Source: Paludibacteraceae bacterium (GTDB lineage Bacteria > Bacteroidota > Bacteroidia > Bacteroidales > Paludibacteraceae). Taken from it: a stretch of DNA of 41,898 nucleotides. The DNA lies in assembly GCA_017557345.1 (NCBI GenBank), contig JAFYZR010000008.1, positions 1 through 41,898 on the forward strand, written 5' to 3'. Made by a program: the position numbers and the translations under genes. The stretch's first letter is position 1. Each line of letters begins with the position of its first letter. Positions 1 to 6,979 of the stretch are shown one piece after another. The notes beneath the pieces were generated by a model. It did not search any database, was not told the DNA's origin, and worked only from the letters and a program-made list of their open reading frames with translations.

Positions 1-128
1 CATAATGTGGCTTACGGGTACTGATTATGTCCGTTTTGAAATCTCCATGTCAGTTTTTATAGTTTTCTGCCCCCAAGTCCATCTTTGATGACAAAATTAT
101 TACGTTTTAAGGCTTTTATGATGATTTA

Positions 129-160
129 CTTGTATATGTCAGATTTTTTTTGTACCTTTG
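129..160 (+). promoter_or_regulatory. Bacteroidetes-type promoter of the NUDIX gene
   Basis: A -7 box TACCTTTG lies at 153-160. CTTG at 129-132 sits 20 bases upstream in the -33 position. The form matches the Bacteroidetes sigma-A consensus TTTG-N20-TAnnTTTG. Transcription should begin near 167, giving a leader of about 20 bases with a purine-rich AAGGAG before the ATG at 187. I see no gene in bases 1-128. Confidence 0.65.
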
Positions 161-186
161 CGCAAAATTTGCGCAAGGAGAAACAA

Positions 187-642
187 ATGAAAGACTATCA
201 ATTGACATCGGACGGGCTGTATGCCTATCGTTGGCCGCGGGCAAGTGTGACGGCGGATGCCGTGCTCTTTGCCGAGAAAAACGGACAGATGCATGTGCTG
301 CTCATCCAGCGCGGCAATGAACCATACAAAGGTTTCTGGGCTTTCCCCGGTGGATTCCTGGAGATGGATGAGACAGTGGCACATTGTGCCGAGCGTGAAC
401 TGGAGGAAGAAACCGGCATTCAGCTGACCGGCATGCAACTCGTTGGTATCTACTCTGACGTAGAACGTGACCCGCGTGGACGTGTTGTCACAGCTGCTTA
501 TGCTGCCATGACCACTATGCCGGAAGCCGTTGCTTCGGACGATGCTGCCGCCGCAAAATGGTGGCCACTCAATGCCCTGCCGGAATTAGCTTTCGACCAT
601 GATAAGATTTTAGCGGACGCCAAACAAGTACTAAAGATATAA
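187..642 (+). CDS. NUDIX hydrolase
   Basis: This 151-residue protein hydrolyses a nucleoside diphosphate linked to another moiety; its closest resemblance is to ADP-ribose pyrophosphatase-like or sugar-nucleotide NUDIX enzymes, but the substrate cannot be read from sequence. The NUDIX box is complete at about residues 54-77, running from GGFLEMDET through RELEEETG, so the metal-binding glutamates are present. I chose the ATG at 187 because AAGGAG lies 6 bases upstream and the promoter is just before it. The open frame extends to 85, but those codons overlap the promoter. The next gene follows after 16 bases and is probably co-transcribed. An ADP-ribose-cleaving role would fit the sirtuin/macrodomain pair 3 kb away, but that link is inference. 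Confidence 0.9.
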   Translation: MKDYQLTSDGLYAYRWPRASVTADAVLFAEKNGQMHVLLIQRGNEPYKGFWAFPGGFLEMDETVAHCAERELEEETGIQLTGMQLVGIYSDVERDPRGRVVTAAYAAMTTMPEAVASDDAAAAKWWPLNALPELAFDHDKILADAKQVLKI

Positions 643-658
643 TTGCACAACAAATATT

Positions 659-1282
659 ATGAAACGATTTGGATTATTTCTATTGAAGAACAACATCCAT
701 CTGATGACCTTAGTGTTCGTCGGATGGGCAGTATGGGCGGCATGCAACTGGGCAGAGCTCGCCTTAGTACAAAAACTGGTCATGGGCATGTACGCATGGC
801 TTATCGTGCATGAGTATGAAGAAGGCTACAAAGGTCGGTTTTTCGCACTCTTTGCGCAGGTCTTTCATTTCGATGTGGCAGCATTGTTGCCCGGTCTGAC
901 GCATATCGCACAGGCGGTATATATCACGGTCATGTTCTCGCTGGCTCTGATTTTCCCCGATGTATTATGGCTTAGTCTGGCGACGTTCATCTTAGGTATC
1001 TTCGAGGGCTTTGTGCATAATATGGGCATCTTTATATTCCGCTTGCGTGGCGTGAGTCCCGGATGGTACACAGCTGTACTGATGGCTGTTTATGCGATTT
1101 GGGCATTGGTGGTTCTTAATCACAACATTGACTATGCCGGCATCCAGTGGCTGTGGGCTGCGCTCTATTTTGTTGCAGGCTTTGCGTGTCTCGAAGTGTC
1201 CGTACAGAAAGCCCTTGGTAACACTTTAGAGCACTTGAAGACATCCGTCAAGGCTTTTGCTAAACAACGATTTGGAAAATGA
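659..1282 (+). CDS. HXXEE-motif integral membrane protein
   Basis: The 207-residue protein is strongly hydrophobic, with about five or six predicted membrane segments. It carries the H-E-Y-E-E motif near residue 46 that names the HXXEE family. A second His-rich patch, FVHNMGIF, lies near residue 118. The family has no established biochemical role; the conserved His and Glu residues suggest metal binding, which is inference. The C-terminal tail is basic and presumably cytoplasmic. It starts 16 bases after the NUDIX stop. Its TGA overlaps the ATG of a six-codon reading frame (MIEQKE) that recurs at 6430. A terminator hairpin follows. Confidence 0.8.
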   Translation: MKRFGLFLLKNNIHLMTLVFVGWAVWAACNWAELALVQKLVMGMYAWLIVHEYEEGYKGRFFALFAQVFHFDVAALLPGLTHIAQAVYITVMFSLALIFPDVLWLSLATFILGIFEGFVHNMGIFIFRLRGVSPGWYTAVLMAVYAIWALVVLNHNIDYAGIQWLWAALYFVAGFACLEVSVQKALGNTLEHLKTSVKAFAKQRFGK

Positions 1283-1302
1283 TTGAGCAGAAAGAATAAA
1301 CA

Positions 1303-1330
1303 AACCGCCAGGCATTGCTGCTTGGCGGTT
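1303..1330. terminator. Bidirectional terminator between convergent genes
   Basis: AACCGCCA at 1303-1310 pairs with TGGCGGTT at 1323-1330, with further pairing towards a TTGC loop. The hairpin lies between the stop of the plus-strand HXXEE gene and the stop of the minus-strand PNPOx gene, so it can serve both. The T tract is weak on either side. Confidence 0.6.
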
Positions 1331-1334
1331 GATG

Positions 1335-1787
1335 TTACTTGGCGAAGCGTTCGCCTACAAACCCATTGCCTGTCTCTCCGGTTATCAGGTCGAAGTGCTT
1401 GAAGATTGGTGGCGTCGGACCGAGGTCGTAATAGTCCAACTCCGCTATTGGCAGCACGAAATACACAAGGTCGGTATAGTGCGCATACAACCGCGGCAGG
1501 ACGGGGTTCGAGTCGTAAATCTCACGCTGCACAGCATCGGGCACATCGAACTGAACCATCCCTGCGCAACGAACGGAAATGCGGTTGTCTGTTGCCAAAA
1601 TCTCGATGTTCGGGTTCGCCTGCAATTGCCGCCACACACCTTTCTTGGGCGAGGTCGCAAAGTACAGCCGGTTGCCTTCCACTTTCATGATTTGGAACAC
1701 CCGCAGTCGCGGGAGATTACCCTCGCACGTGGCGAAGGCAACCTCGTTATGCGTTCTCAAAAAATCCAATGCCGTTTGCATGGTCAC
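1335..1787 (-). CDS. PNPOx-like FMN-binding split-barrel protein
   Basis: This 150-residue protein fits the pyridoxamine 5'-phosphate oxidase-like split-barrel fold. It begins with a short helix (ALDFLRTHNEVAFATCEGNLPRLR in outline), followed by the typical strand pattern through LYFATSPKKGVWRQL and NPNIEILA. Proteins of this size usually bind FMN or F420 and act as small reductases or oxidases; the substrate is unknown. It lies 15 bases after the SnoaL-type lipoprotein gene and is likely its operon partner, both under the promoter at 2728-2759 next to an HxlR regulator. HxlR proteins often respond to electrophile or redox stress, which would suit a flavoprotein target. An alternative start is the second Met, two codons in. 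Confidence 0.85.
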   Translation of the reverse strand: MTMQTALDFLRTHNEVAFATCEGNLPRLRVFQIMKVEGNRLYFATSPKKGVWRQLQANPNIEILATDNRISVRCAGMVQFDVPDAVQREIYDSNPVLPRLYAHYTDLVYFVLPIAELDYYDLGPTPPIFKHFDLITGETGNGFVGERFAK

Positions 1788-1802
1788 AGCGTTTTTAGTC
1801 AG

Positions 1803-2648
1803 TCAAAAACCAAATTTGCCGTTCTCGTTCTTCCACTCCTCACGTGCCGGAATAACCTCAGTTACATCCCAATGCTCGGCAATCTTGCCGTTCTCCACGC
1901 GGAAGAGGTCATAGAAACTCGTGTGCGCACCGCCAAACGAACCTTCGCTCACGCTGAGCACGAAATTGCCCTTGCCGAGGAGCTTATGGTTCGTGTCATA
2001 CACCATCGCCACGCCTGCCTCTGCCATTGCTGCCAGCGCTGCACCCAGACCGTCCAGACCGTCTGCAATCTGCGGGTTGTGCTGGATGTAGTTGTTGCCG
2101 TCGAAATAGGTCGGCAGGTTCTCCGGATGCTCGCCCATGAGCACGTCGTGCACGAAACCGCGAACGATAGCTTTGTTGGCTTCGGTCTTGTCAAGGTCAA
2201 CGATCTCCGTCGTGCCGTCAATCAGCGTGTGACCGCTCGGATTAGCCTGCGCAGGAGTGGTCATCAGGTTGTCCCAATGCTCCACAATCTTACCGTCCTC
2301 AAAACGGAAGATGTCGAAGCCGATCTTCGGACCGAAGAAGTTATACTCGGTCTGTGCCACCACGTAATCGCCGTCCTCAAAGATACGCACGGTGTTCACT
2401 TTGGCTGCCTCGGGGTACTCTGCCAACTGGCCGAGCAACTTACCGAAACCGGCGAGACCGTCCTCTGCGCCGAGGTTGTGTTGGATGTACTTGTCTGCGT
2501 TGATGTAGCCGACGGGTTCTTGTGCTCCTGTCTCAATGCTCTTGAGCACGTCATACACTTTCTGTTCGTTTGTCATAACTTGGTTCTCCTTTTTTGTGCA
2601 GGCTACGATACTCAACGCAGCGGCTGCGATTACGAATAATTTTTTCAT
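1803..2648 (-). CDS. Lipoprotein with two SnoaL-like (NTF2-fold) domains
   Basis: The 281-residue product has a lipoprotein signal, with lipobox SIVAC and the lipidated Cys at residue 17. Two homologous SnoaL/NTF2-like domains follow, about residues 27-140 and 155-270. Each contains a Y-I-Q-H-N motif (KYIQHNLGAEDG and NYIQHNPQIADG) and a matching EDGKIVEHWD or ENGKIAEHWD strand, so an internal duplication is visible. SnoaL-like domains are small-molecule binding or isomerase-like folds with no predictable substrate. It is probably periplasmic or membrane-anchored. It is transcribed divergently from the HxlR regulator and shares a 365-bp intergenic region with it, the classic arrangement for an HxlR target. 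Confidence 0.85.
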   Translation of the reverse strand: MKKLFVIAAAALSIVACTKKENQVMTNEQKVYDVLKSIETGAQEPVGYINADKYIQHNLGAEDGLAGFGKLLGQLAEYPEAAKVNTVRIFEDGDYVVAQTEYNFFGPKIGFDIFRFEDGKIVEHWDNLMTTPAQANPSGHTLIDGTTEIVDLDKTEANKAIVRGFVHDVLMGEHPENLPTYFDGNNYIQHNPQIADGLDGLGAALAAMAEAGVAMVYDTNHKLLGKGNFVLSVSEGSFGGAHTSFYDLFRVENGKIAEHWDVTEVIPAREEWKNENGKFGF

Positions 2649-2727
2649 GATTCTATTTATTTATAATGTTTATGTGCGTGTGTGAGGACTGTCGAAAATC
2701 GTTCATCTATTTTTCTGAAATCCGGTG

Positions 2728-2759
2728 CAAAATTACTACAAATTTCCGACATACACAAG
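2728..2759 (-). promoter_or_regulatory. Promoter of the SnoaL lipoprotein operon
   Basis: On the minus strand a -7 box TAATTTTG occupies 2735-2728 and CTTG occupies 2759-2756, with a 20-base spacer. The start would lie near 2721, giving a leader of about 70 bases. Confidence 0.65.
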
Positions 2760-2775
2760 AAGGCACGAGAAAGTG

Positions 2776-2896
2776 ACTTAGTTACCAAAAAGTAGGAATT
2801 GCGTATTTACTGGGCAAACGAGCAACAAAAAAAATGCACTTTTTTGAAAAATAATTTTGCCTGTTTAGAAACTTAGTATCTTTTGGTAACTTTTGG
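2776..2896. promoter_or_regulatory. Candidate HxlR operator pair in the divergent intergenic region
   Basis: TAGTTACCAAAAAGTA (2778-2793) and CTTTTGGTAACTTTTGG (2880-2896) contain the same GGTAACT half-site in opposite orientations, about 100 bases apart. They lie between the two divergent promoters, next to the HxlR gene. Binding by that regulator is inference. The rest of the 2649-3013 gap holds only the two promoters and A/T-rich sequence. Confidence 0.35.
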
Positions 2897-2905
2897 ACGA
2901 AAAAA

Positions 2906-2937
2906 TTTGGTCATGTCAAATATTTTTTGTAATTTTG
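2906..2937 (+). promoter_or_regulatory. Promoter of the HxlR-sirtuin-macrodomain genes
   Basis: TTTG at 2906-2909 and TAATTTTG at 2930-2937 are separated by exactly 20 bases, a textbook match to the Bacteroidetes consensus. The start would be near 2944, about 70 bases before the HxlR ATG. Confidence 0.75.
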
Positions 2938-3013
2938 CAGCCGAAAATTGAAAATAATCGTTCCCACAAGGGATAAGAAATAAATCGTACATCGTAAAAT
3001 CGTAAATGGCTTT

Positions 3014-3367
3014 ATGCGTAAGATTGTAAAGGAAGTGGATCCGCGCTATTTGGCTTGTCCGATACGCAATGTGATCGATAAGTTCGGCGACAAATGGTCG
3101 CTGCTGGTGCTATATCATCTGAACCAGTACGGAACAATCCGATTTAATGACCTTCGGCGCGATATGGCGGACTGCTCGCAGAAGATGCTTTCGCAGACGC
3201 TCAAACGCCTCGAACAGATCGGTCTGATTGACCGCAAAGTCTATCCCGAAGTGCCACCACGCGTGGAGTACTCGCTTACCGAACGCGGTTACAGCCTGAT
3301 GCCGCACGTGTCAGGACTGATTGGTTGGGCGGCGGAACACATGGACGAGGTGAAAGTTGAAAGTTGA
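3014..3367 (+). CDS. HxlR-family winged-helix transcriptional regulator
   Basis: This 117-residue protein has the full HxlR layout: CPIRNVIDKFGDKWSLLVLYHL at the N terminus, a wHTH with RFNDLRRDM and SQKMLSQTLKRLEQIGLI, then the wing with YSLTERGYSL. Cys15 in LACPIRN matches the conserved N-terminal cysteine that senses disulfide or electrophile stress in HypR and YodB. It should bind DNA as a dimer. Likely targets are the divergent SnoaL/PNPOx operon and its own operon, which may include the sirtuin and macrodomain genes. Its last codons (MDEVKVES) lie inside a TGAAAGT heptamer repeat that continues into the next gene's start. Confidence 0.92.
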   Translation: MRKIVKEVDPRYLACPIRNVIDKFGDKWSLLVLYHLNQYGTIRFNDLRRDMADCSQKMLSQTLKRLEQIGLIDRKVYPEVPPRVEYSLTERGYSLMPHVSGLIGWAAEHMDEVKVES

Positions 3368-3388
3368 AAGGTGAAAGGATGAAAGGAT
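3351..3388 (+). repeat. TGAAAG heptamer/octamer array at a gene junction
   Basis: Five units, TGAAAGT twice, TGAAAGG once and TGAAAGGA twice, run from the last codons of the HxlR gene to the ATG of the sirtuin gene. The units supply purine-rich, Shine-Dalgarno-like GAAAGGA sequence before that start. They are relatives of the CTTTCGA heptamers elsewhere in the window. Confidence 0.75.
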
Positions 3389-4226
3389 GAACGAGATTGA
3401 GCAATTACGGGAGGTGTTGCAGGCTGCAGATGCCGTGCTGATTGGAGCAGGTGCAGGACTGAGTACGTCGGCAGGAATGACCTTGTCCGGCGAACGGTTT
3501 GAGGCGCATTTCGGAGATTTTATCGCCAAATACCACTTTCCGAACGAGTACATCGGCGGCTTCTATGCTTTCCCGACACGCGAGGAATACTGGGCGTATT
3601 GGAGTCGCGTCATCTACTACGGACGCATTCAGATGCCACCCAAACCGGTTTATGAGCACCTCTACCAACTGGTGGCGGACAAGGACTATTTTGTGCTCAC
3701 GACCAACGTGGACCATTTCTTCCAGCGCACCGGTTTCGACAAGCAACGGCTGTTCTACACGCAAGGCGATTACGGGTTGTTGCAATGCCCGACACCTTGT
3801 CATCAGCAGACCTACGACAGCACGCAGATGGCCGAACGGATGTTCCGTGAACAGCACGATATGCGTGTGCCGACCGAACTGCTGCCGAGTTGTCCGGTCT
3901 GTGGAAAACCGATGATTCCGAACCTGCGTTGCGATGAGCGGTTCGTGCAGGACGACGGCTGGTACGCGGCGCAAGAACGCTACGAAGAGTGGCTGGAGAA
4001 CCACCGGACAGGACGCATCGTCTATCTCGACCTTGGCACAGGCGGTAACACTCCGGTCATCATCAAATACCCGTTCTGGCGCTTCACGTACGCCAACCCG
4101 CAGGCGACCTACGTCAGCATCAACCTCGGCGAAGCCTATGCGCCCAAAGAGATTGCCGACCGGTCGATTTGTATCAACGAGGATATAGGGGAGGCTCTTT
4201 TAAAGTTGAAAGGTGAAAGTTCTTAG
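3387..4226 (+). CDS. SIR2-family protein of the macrodomain-linked class (SirTM-like)
   Basis: The 279-residue protein has the sirtuin NAD-binding motifs GAGAGLSTSAG (residues 20-30) and TTNVDH (105-110). Cysteines at 134, 138, 169, 172 and 182 are candidates for the structural zinc site. The usual catalytic His of deacetylating sirtuins is replaced: the motif reads FYTQGDYG with Gln126. Gln at this place, with TNVDH and a neighbouring macrodomain gene, is the signature of class-M sirtuins, which act as protein ADP-ribosyltransferases on lipoyl-carrier GcvH-L in Staphylococcus and Streptococcus. No GcvH-L or lipoate ligase gene lies nearby, so the substrate here is unknown. The C-terminal KLKGESS is encoded by the heptamer repeat. 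The macrodomain gene follows after 44 bases. Confidence 0.88.
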   Translation: MNEIEQLREVLQAADAVLIGAGAGLSTSAGMTLSGERFEAHFGDFIAKYHFPNEYIGGFYAFPTREEYWAYWSRVIYYGRIQMPPKPVYEHLYQLVADKDYFVLTTNVDHFFQRTGFDKQRLFYTQGDYGLLQCPTPCHQQTYDSTQMAERMFREQHDMRVPTELLPSCPVCGKPMIPNLRCDERFVQDDGWYAAQERYEEWLENHRTGRIVYLDLGTGGNTPVIIKYPFWRFTYANPQATYVSINLGEAYAPKEIADRSICINEDIGEALLKLKGESS

Positions 4227-4262
4227 CCCATAAAGGGCACGATTATTTGAAAGGTGAAAGGA
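4205..4262 (+). repeat. TGAAAG heptamers between sirtuin and macrodomain genes
   Basis: Two short runs of the same heptamer family (GTTGAAAGGTGAAAG at 4205-4219 and TTGAAAGGTGAAAGG at 4248-4262) flank the sirtuin stop codon and precede the macrodomain ATG. The second run supplies the likely ribosome binding site. Confidence 0.65.
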
Positions 4263-4270
4263 CTTTCGTT

Positions 4271-5035
4271 ATGGATAAATTGACTTGGCTCATAGATTAT
4301 TTGCTGCGTGAGGAACCGCAGTATGCAGGGACACGTATTCCGGAGAACGTTGACGAGCAGCGGCAGTTGTTGCGTGCGCTGATGAATGTCCGTCCGCCGC
4401 GGCCTGTCTCCGATGAGTTCCTACGTATTCAAGATGCGTATCTTCAGGAGCGCCAACTTGAACGTGGCGTGGTGGAGGCCTCTAAACTCTCGACTCTTGA
4501 CGCTCGACTTTCCCTCTGGCAAGGCGACATAACGACTTTGAAGATCGATGCCATCGTCAACGCCTGCAACAGTCAGATGCTCGGGTGTTTTCAACCTCTG
4601 CACGGCTGCATCGACAATTTTATCCATACATATGCCGGCGTGCAACTGCGCCTGAAGATGCATGAACTGATGCAAGCGCAGGGACACGACGAACCTACCG
4701 GTCAAGCGAAGATCACACCGGGTTACAACCTGCCGGCTTCGTATATCCTGCACACGGTTGGCCCCATCGTGCAAGGTCCGCTGCGACCCGTCCACAAAGC
4801 GCAACTACGTGCTTGTTACCTTGCTTGCCTGCGCCTTGCCGAAGAGAATGGCTGCCGATCTATCGCCTTCTGCTGCCTCTCCACAGGTGTGTTTGGTTTT
4901 CCGCAACAACCTGCCGCCGAGATCGCCATCCAAACCGTCCGTGATTACCTCGCCGCCGGTTCGTCCATTCAACACGTGGTCTTCAATGTCTTCAAAGACT
5001 CCGACCGCGAAATTTATGAAGCGTTACTGAAATGA
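4271..5035 (+). CDS. Zinc-containing macrodomain protein (ADP-ribosyl hydrolase)
   Basis: I start this 254-residue protein at the ATG at 4271, with GAAAGG upstream; a TTG 24 bases earlier is less likely. After an N-terminal helical region (1-80) comes a macrodomain: WQGDITTLKIDAIVNACN (83-100), then GCFQPLHGCID with Cys106, His111 and Cys113 matching the zinc ligands of the SirTM-linked macrodomains. Family members remove ADP-ribose placed by the adjacent sirtuin, so this is the expected eraser. The loop STGVFGFP near residue 218 fits ADP-ribose phosphate binding. Its TGA overlaps the ATG of a 49-codon frame. Cytosolic. Confidence 0.92.
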   Translation: MDKLTWLIDYLLREEPQYAGTRIPENVDEQRQLLRALMNVRPPRPVSDEFLRIQDAYLQERQLERGVVEASKLSTLDARLSLWQGDITTLKIDAIVNACNSQMLGCFQPLHGCIDNFIHTYAGVQLRLKMHELMQAQGHDEPTGQAKITPGYNLPASYILHTVGPIVQGPLRPVHKAQLRACYLACLRLAEENGCRSIAFCCLSTGVFGFPQQPAAEIAIQTVRDYLAAGSSIQHVVFNVFKDSDREIYEALLK

Positions 5036-5181
5036 CCTACGACGAGTACATAGCGCAACAGCAACAAGCGATTGATGAGGAGCAGCAGGACAATGGACTT
5101 CGAGAAATTCCATCCGCTGGCGTTCGATTGGATGAACAAGATATATCTTACCCTGGGCGAGCAAGTAGGCCATGCCTATAA
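5032..5181 (+). CDS. Small overlapping ORF, possibly a frameshifted remnant
   Basis: A 49-codon frame begins at an ATGA overlap with the macrodomain stop and is rich in Gln and Glu (MTYDEYIAQQQQAIDEEQQ). A second frame at 5093-5203 (36 codons) begins MDFEKFHPLAFDWMNKI and continues LTLGEQVGHAYKDG. Joining the first half of frame one to frame two gives a more natural-looking acidic, aromatic small protein of about 57 residues. Either there are two tiny overlapping genes or one gene broken by a +1 shift. I recognise no family. Overlap with the macrodomain stop suggests translational coupling. Confidence 0.35.
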   Translation: MTYDEYIAQQQQAIDEEQQDNGLREIPSAGVRLDEQDISYPGRASRPCL

Positions 5182-5221
5182 GGATGGCGCTGCGCTTCGG
5201 TAAAAGAAAAAATAAAGCAAT

Positions 5222-5887
5222 ATGAGAAAAGTATTATTCACCCTGCTGGCGGCAACCATGATGGTTTCCGCGTCAGCCCAACAGAAAGTGCTCGTGGCGT
5301 ATTTCTCGTTCACGAATAACACCAAGGCGTATGCCGAGAAGATTACCGCTATCACCGGTGGTGACTTGTACGAGATTGTACCGCAAACAGCGTACGGCGG
5401 CGAGAACAGCAACTATTACGACGAGACCACACGTGCCTACAAGGAGCAGTATAACACCGGTGGCGAGCAACGTCCTGCCATCCACGCGACGCTGACCAAT
5501 GCGGCGCAGTACGACGTCGTTTTCCTCGGCAGTCCGATATGGTACAGCAAGTCGCCTCGCGTCATTCTGGCGTTCCTGGACACGTACGGCTTTGCAGGCA
5601 AGACAATCGTGCCGTTCGTGACCTCGGCTTCGACGGGTATCTCCAAGGTCAACGAGGAACTGCCGGCCACATATCCGAATATCTATTGGATAGAAGGCAG
5701 ACGGCTGAATGGCGTGTCCGATGCCGATTTGCAGACATGGGTACAAGGTGTGCTGGAGTCCGCAACAGGCATAGAGGATGTGCAAACCACTCAGTCCGAC
5801 GCGCCTGCTTACACTATGTCCGGCCAGCAAGCACCTGAAGGATATAAAGGTGTGGTGATTCAGAATGGAAAGAAACAAATCAAATAA
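5222..5887 (+). CDS. Exported flavodoxin-like protein
   Basis: The 221-residue protein begins with a Sec signal peptide (cleavage after VSASA, about residue 19), followed by a flavodoxin domain: VLVAYFSFTNNTK as the FMN phosphate loop, GSPIWYSKSPRVILAFLDTYGFAGKTIVPF, and a TSASTGIS loop. Secreted flavodoxins with this layout are common in Bacteroidales; partners are unknown. The C terminus (about 180-221) ends YTMSGQQAPEGYKGVVIQNGKK, resembling a recurrent C-terminal tail of exported Bacteroidales proteins. It is the first gene of a compact plus-strand run of flavoproteins. No clear promoter is visible in the 18 bases after the small ORFs, so it may be read through from upstream. Confidence 0.88.
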   Translation: MRKVLFTLLAATMMVSASAQQKVLVAYFSFTNNTKAYAEKITAITGGDLYEIVPQTAYGGENSNYYDETTRAYKEQYNTGGEQRPAIHATLTNAAQYDVVFLGSPIWYSKSPRVILAFLDTYGFAGKTIVPFVTSASTGISKVNEELPATYPNIYWIEGRRLNGVSDADLQTWVQGVLESATGIEDVQTTQSDAPAYTMSGQQAPEGYKGVVIQNGKKQIK

Positions 5888-5894
5888 CACATAT

Positions 5895-6410
5895 ATGCAA
5901 ATCCTTATTTTACAAGGCTCGCCGAGAGCCAAAGGTAATACCGCTTGGATGGCGGAAGAGTTTAAGAACGCAGCCGAAGCTGCAGGTCATCAGGTAACGC
6001 TCGTCAACGTGGCGCACAAGCATATTGCAGGCTGTCTGGCGTGCGAGTACTGCCACGGAAAGGGCAACGGTGCCTGCATTCAGAAAGATGATATGCAGGA
6101 ACTTTATCCGCTGATGGCTCAAGCCGAAGTGCTTGTGCTGGCTGCGCCTATTTATTACTTTACGCTCAGCGCACAGATTCAGACTCCTATCCAACGGATG
6201 TATTGCGTTAACGCACCGGCTAAGGTAAAGAAGATGGCGCTTTTGATGTCCTCGTATTCGCCCGCAGTCTATGATGGTGCACTCGCCGAGTTCCGCGATA
6301 TCTGCAATTACTGGCAGGTAGAGAACATCGGTCATGTATCCGCGAAGATCGATGAGCAGAAGACCGAAGCAACAAAACAGAAGATTGTGGACATAGTAGC
6401 TAAGTTATAA
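5895..6410 (+). CDS. NADPH-dependent FMN reductase / iron-sulfur flavoprotein-like
   Basis: I start this 171-residue protein at the ATG at 5895; codons back to 5865 overlap the previous gene. It opens with a flavodoxin-like phosphate loop, LILQGSPRAKGNTAWMAEEF. The CLACEYCHGKGNGACIQKDDM stretch (about residues 46-66) then gives the compact Cys motif typical of the Isf/NADPH-FMN reductase group. The loop APIYYF that contacts FMN follows near residue 90. The Cys pattern may bind an Fe-S cluster or be a redox-active remnant. It is likely cytosolic and co-transcribed with the exported flavodoxin 7 bases upstream. Confidence 0.88.
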   Translation: MQILILQGSPRAKGNTAWMAEEFKNAAEAAGHQVTLVNVAHKHIAGCLACEYCHGKGNGACIQKDDMQELYPLMAQAEVLVLAAPIYYFTLSAQIQTPIQRMYCVNAPAKVKKMALLMSSYSPAVYDGALAEFRDICNYWQVENIGHVSAKIDEQKTEATKQKIVDIVAKL

Positions 6411-6452
6411 TTCAGCCAAACTGATTAAAATGATTGAGCCGAAAGAATAATT

Positions 6453-6773
6453 ATGATAGTTACAACCACACCGACCATTGAAGGTCACACGATTAAGGAG
6501 TACAAAGGTCTTGTATCCGGAGAGGTTATCTTCGGTATGAATTTTCTCAAGGACATTGGCGCGTCGTTACGCGATTTCTTTGGAGGACGTACCGAGAGTT
6601 ATGAGAGTGCTATGCTCGAAGGACGCGAGACCGCGCAGAAAGAAATGCTGCAACGCGCTAAGGAGATGGGCGCCAATGCCATCGTAGGAGTTAGCTTTGG
6701 CTACGAGACGATGGGGCAAGGCAACAGCATGATTATGATTTCCATCTCCGGCACAGCTGTTGTGATTGACTGA
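6453..6773 (+). CDS. YbjQ family protein
   Basis: The 106-residue sequence matches the YbjQ family across its length: MIVTTTPTIEGHTIKEYKGLVSGEVI, then GGRTESYE, LQRAKEMGANAIVGVSFGYE and a terminal GTAVVI strand. The family forms pentameric rings and was once called a heavy-metal-binding domain, but its role is not settled. It is full length. Its TGA overlaps the ATG of the next gene by one base, so the two are translationally coupled. A six-codon frame (MIEPKE) ends two bases before its ATG. Confidence 0.9.
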   Translation: MIVTTTPTIEGHTIKEYKGLVSGEVIFGMNFLKDIGASLRDFFGGRTESYESAMLEGRETAQKEMLQRAKEMGANAIVGVSFGYETMGQGNSMIMISISGTAVVID

Positions 6774-6979
6774 TGAAAATCGAGGAGGCAATAACGTATG
6801 CGATCATGTCGGATGGTCATGGAAAGACGACTGACCAGATAGCTGCCGCTATCAACCGCAATGGTTGGCATATCCGTAAGGACGGCAAAACGGTTACCTC
6901 CGCGCAGGTCTATGCCTGCATTTGCCGCTATCCCTCAATCTTTACTAAAGAAGCCGGACGCATTTGTGTAATGTTATGA
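6773..6979 (+). CDS. Small winged-helix (HARE-HTH-like) protein
   Basis: This 68-residue protein looks like one winged-helix module: TTDQIAAAINRNGWHIRKDGKTVTSAQVYACICRYPSIF in outline. The RKDG turn followed by V-T-S-A-Q-V and a Y-P-x-x-F motif recalls the HARE-HTH-like domains attached to restriction and DNA-modifying proteins, but here it stands alone. DNA binding is inference. It overlaps YbjQ at its start and the amylase-like gene at its end (ATGA), so it sits within a coupled operon. Confidence 0.65.
   Translation: MKIEEAITYAIMSDGHGKTTDQIAAAINRNGWHIRKDGKTVTSAQVYACICRYPSIFTKEAGRICVML

Noticed and set aside
1329-2639. A 436-codon plus-strand open frame
   Set aside because: It is the antisense shadow of the PNPOx-like and SnoaL genes, which have clear family motifs, spacing and promoter.
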